Assembly: GCA_018238155.1 (NCBI GenBank)
Contig: JABCTZ010000037.1
Location: 1 to 64,000, forward strand
Reading direction: 5' to 3'
Length of the DNA stretch: 64,000 nt
DNA from: Candidatus Heimdallarchaeota archaeon
GTDB taxonomy: Archaea; Asgardarchaeota; Heimdallarchaeia; JABLTI01
Shown here: positions 63,862 to 64,000 of the stretch, in pieces
Layout: the number at the start of each line of letters is the position of its first letter
Position numbering within the stretch: position 1 is the first letter of the stretch
Made by a program: the position numbers and the translations under genes
The notes under the pieces: generated by a model
The model's input: the letters and a program-made list of their open reading frames with translations, nothing else
Database searches by the model: none
Told to the model about the DNA's origin: nothing

Positions 63862-64000
63862 TTTTTACACTTCATCCTTTTCATTTAATTAAGGTAATAA
63901 TTATTTTTTTAACTGAAAAGTCTTTTCTATCCTTGTTAGAGAAAGCATATTCAGTTCAAATATTGCTTATCGTTCTTTACTAATTTCTTCTACTAAATTT
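63862..64000. promoter_or_regulatory. Upstream region of the beta-grasp fusion gene
   Basis: 139 AT-rich bases to the window edge that should contain the promoter of the minus-strand gene. No other feature is visible. Confidence 0.3.

Overview
The window is AT-rich chromosomal DNA of an archaeon, almost certainly an Asgard (Promethearchaeota) lineage. Archaeal markers are CDP-archaeol synthase, ribosomal proteins L21e and L40e, RNA polymerase subunit Rpo4, aPelota, TrmY, SRP54, a tRNA with a bulge-helix-bulge intron, and a class III signal peptide pilin. Eukaryote-like genes point to Asgard: a ubiquitin-conjugating E2 with its active-site cysteine, a Rab-like GTPase with a proline-rich tail, a roadblock-like protein, a probable 7TM-roadblock fusion, a CDC48-N/vWA fusion and a HEAT-repeat protein. 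TTG and GTG starts are common and several are fixed by Shine-Dalgarno sequences. I cannot place it in a specific Asgard class from this window alone.

Layout. 1-4.4 kb: FtsX-type permease (cut at the left edge) with two different ABC ATPases. 4.6-7.8 kb: DegV, SRP54, TrmY-like. 7.8-9.7 kb: L21e-Rpo4-DUF655 cluster. 10-18 kb: isocitrate dehydrogenase-like enzyme, radical SAM protein, Pelota, roadblock-like protein, tiny Cys-rich protein, large double-HTH regulator. 18-29 kb: ThyX, pyrophosphatase, E2, MetRS, a giant GCS2-like fusion, amidohydrolase, PPi-type phosphofructokinase. 29-35 kb: adenylate-forming enzyme, ModE-like regulator, GTPase, pilin, CDC48N-vWA protein. 35.7-38.8 kb: a reduced complex I-like membrane module lacking the NiFe site. 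39-46.6 kb: PanE-like, MBL nuclease, CarS, 7TM-roadblock, TrpRS, PHP, GGDEF-like. 46.7-50 kb: LVIVD propeller, free RAM domain protein, RAM-tailed transporter. 50-58 kb: double FtsX permease, unknown 521-aa protein, PyrF, ThiS-like, NadC-NadA. 58-64 kb: zinc-ribbon coiled coil, PRC-HEAT protein, epimerase, L40e, a string of RNA-like hairpins, tRNA-Val with intron, and a beta-grasp protein ending GG-RK.

Themes. (1) Ubiquitin-like chemistry: an E2, a small ThiS/MoaD-like protein ending in GG, and a helical/beta-grasp fusion whose GG is masked by two residues, although no E1, RING or protease lies in the window. (2) Small-GTPase signalling: GTPase, roadblock and 7TM-roadblock. (3) Domain fusions of unusual order. 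(4) A candidate new structured RNA at 62814-63013, where G-U pairs favour the plus strand.
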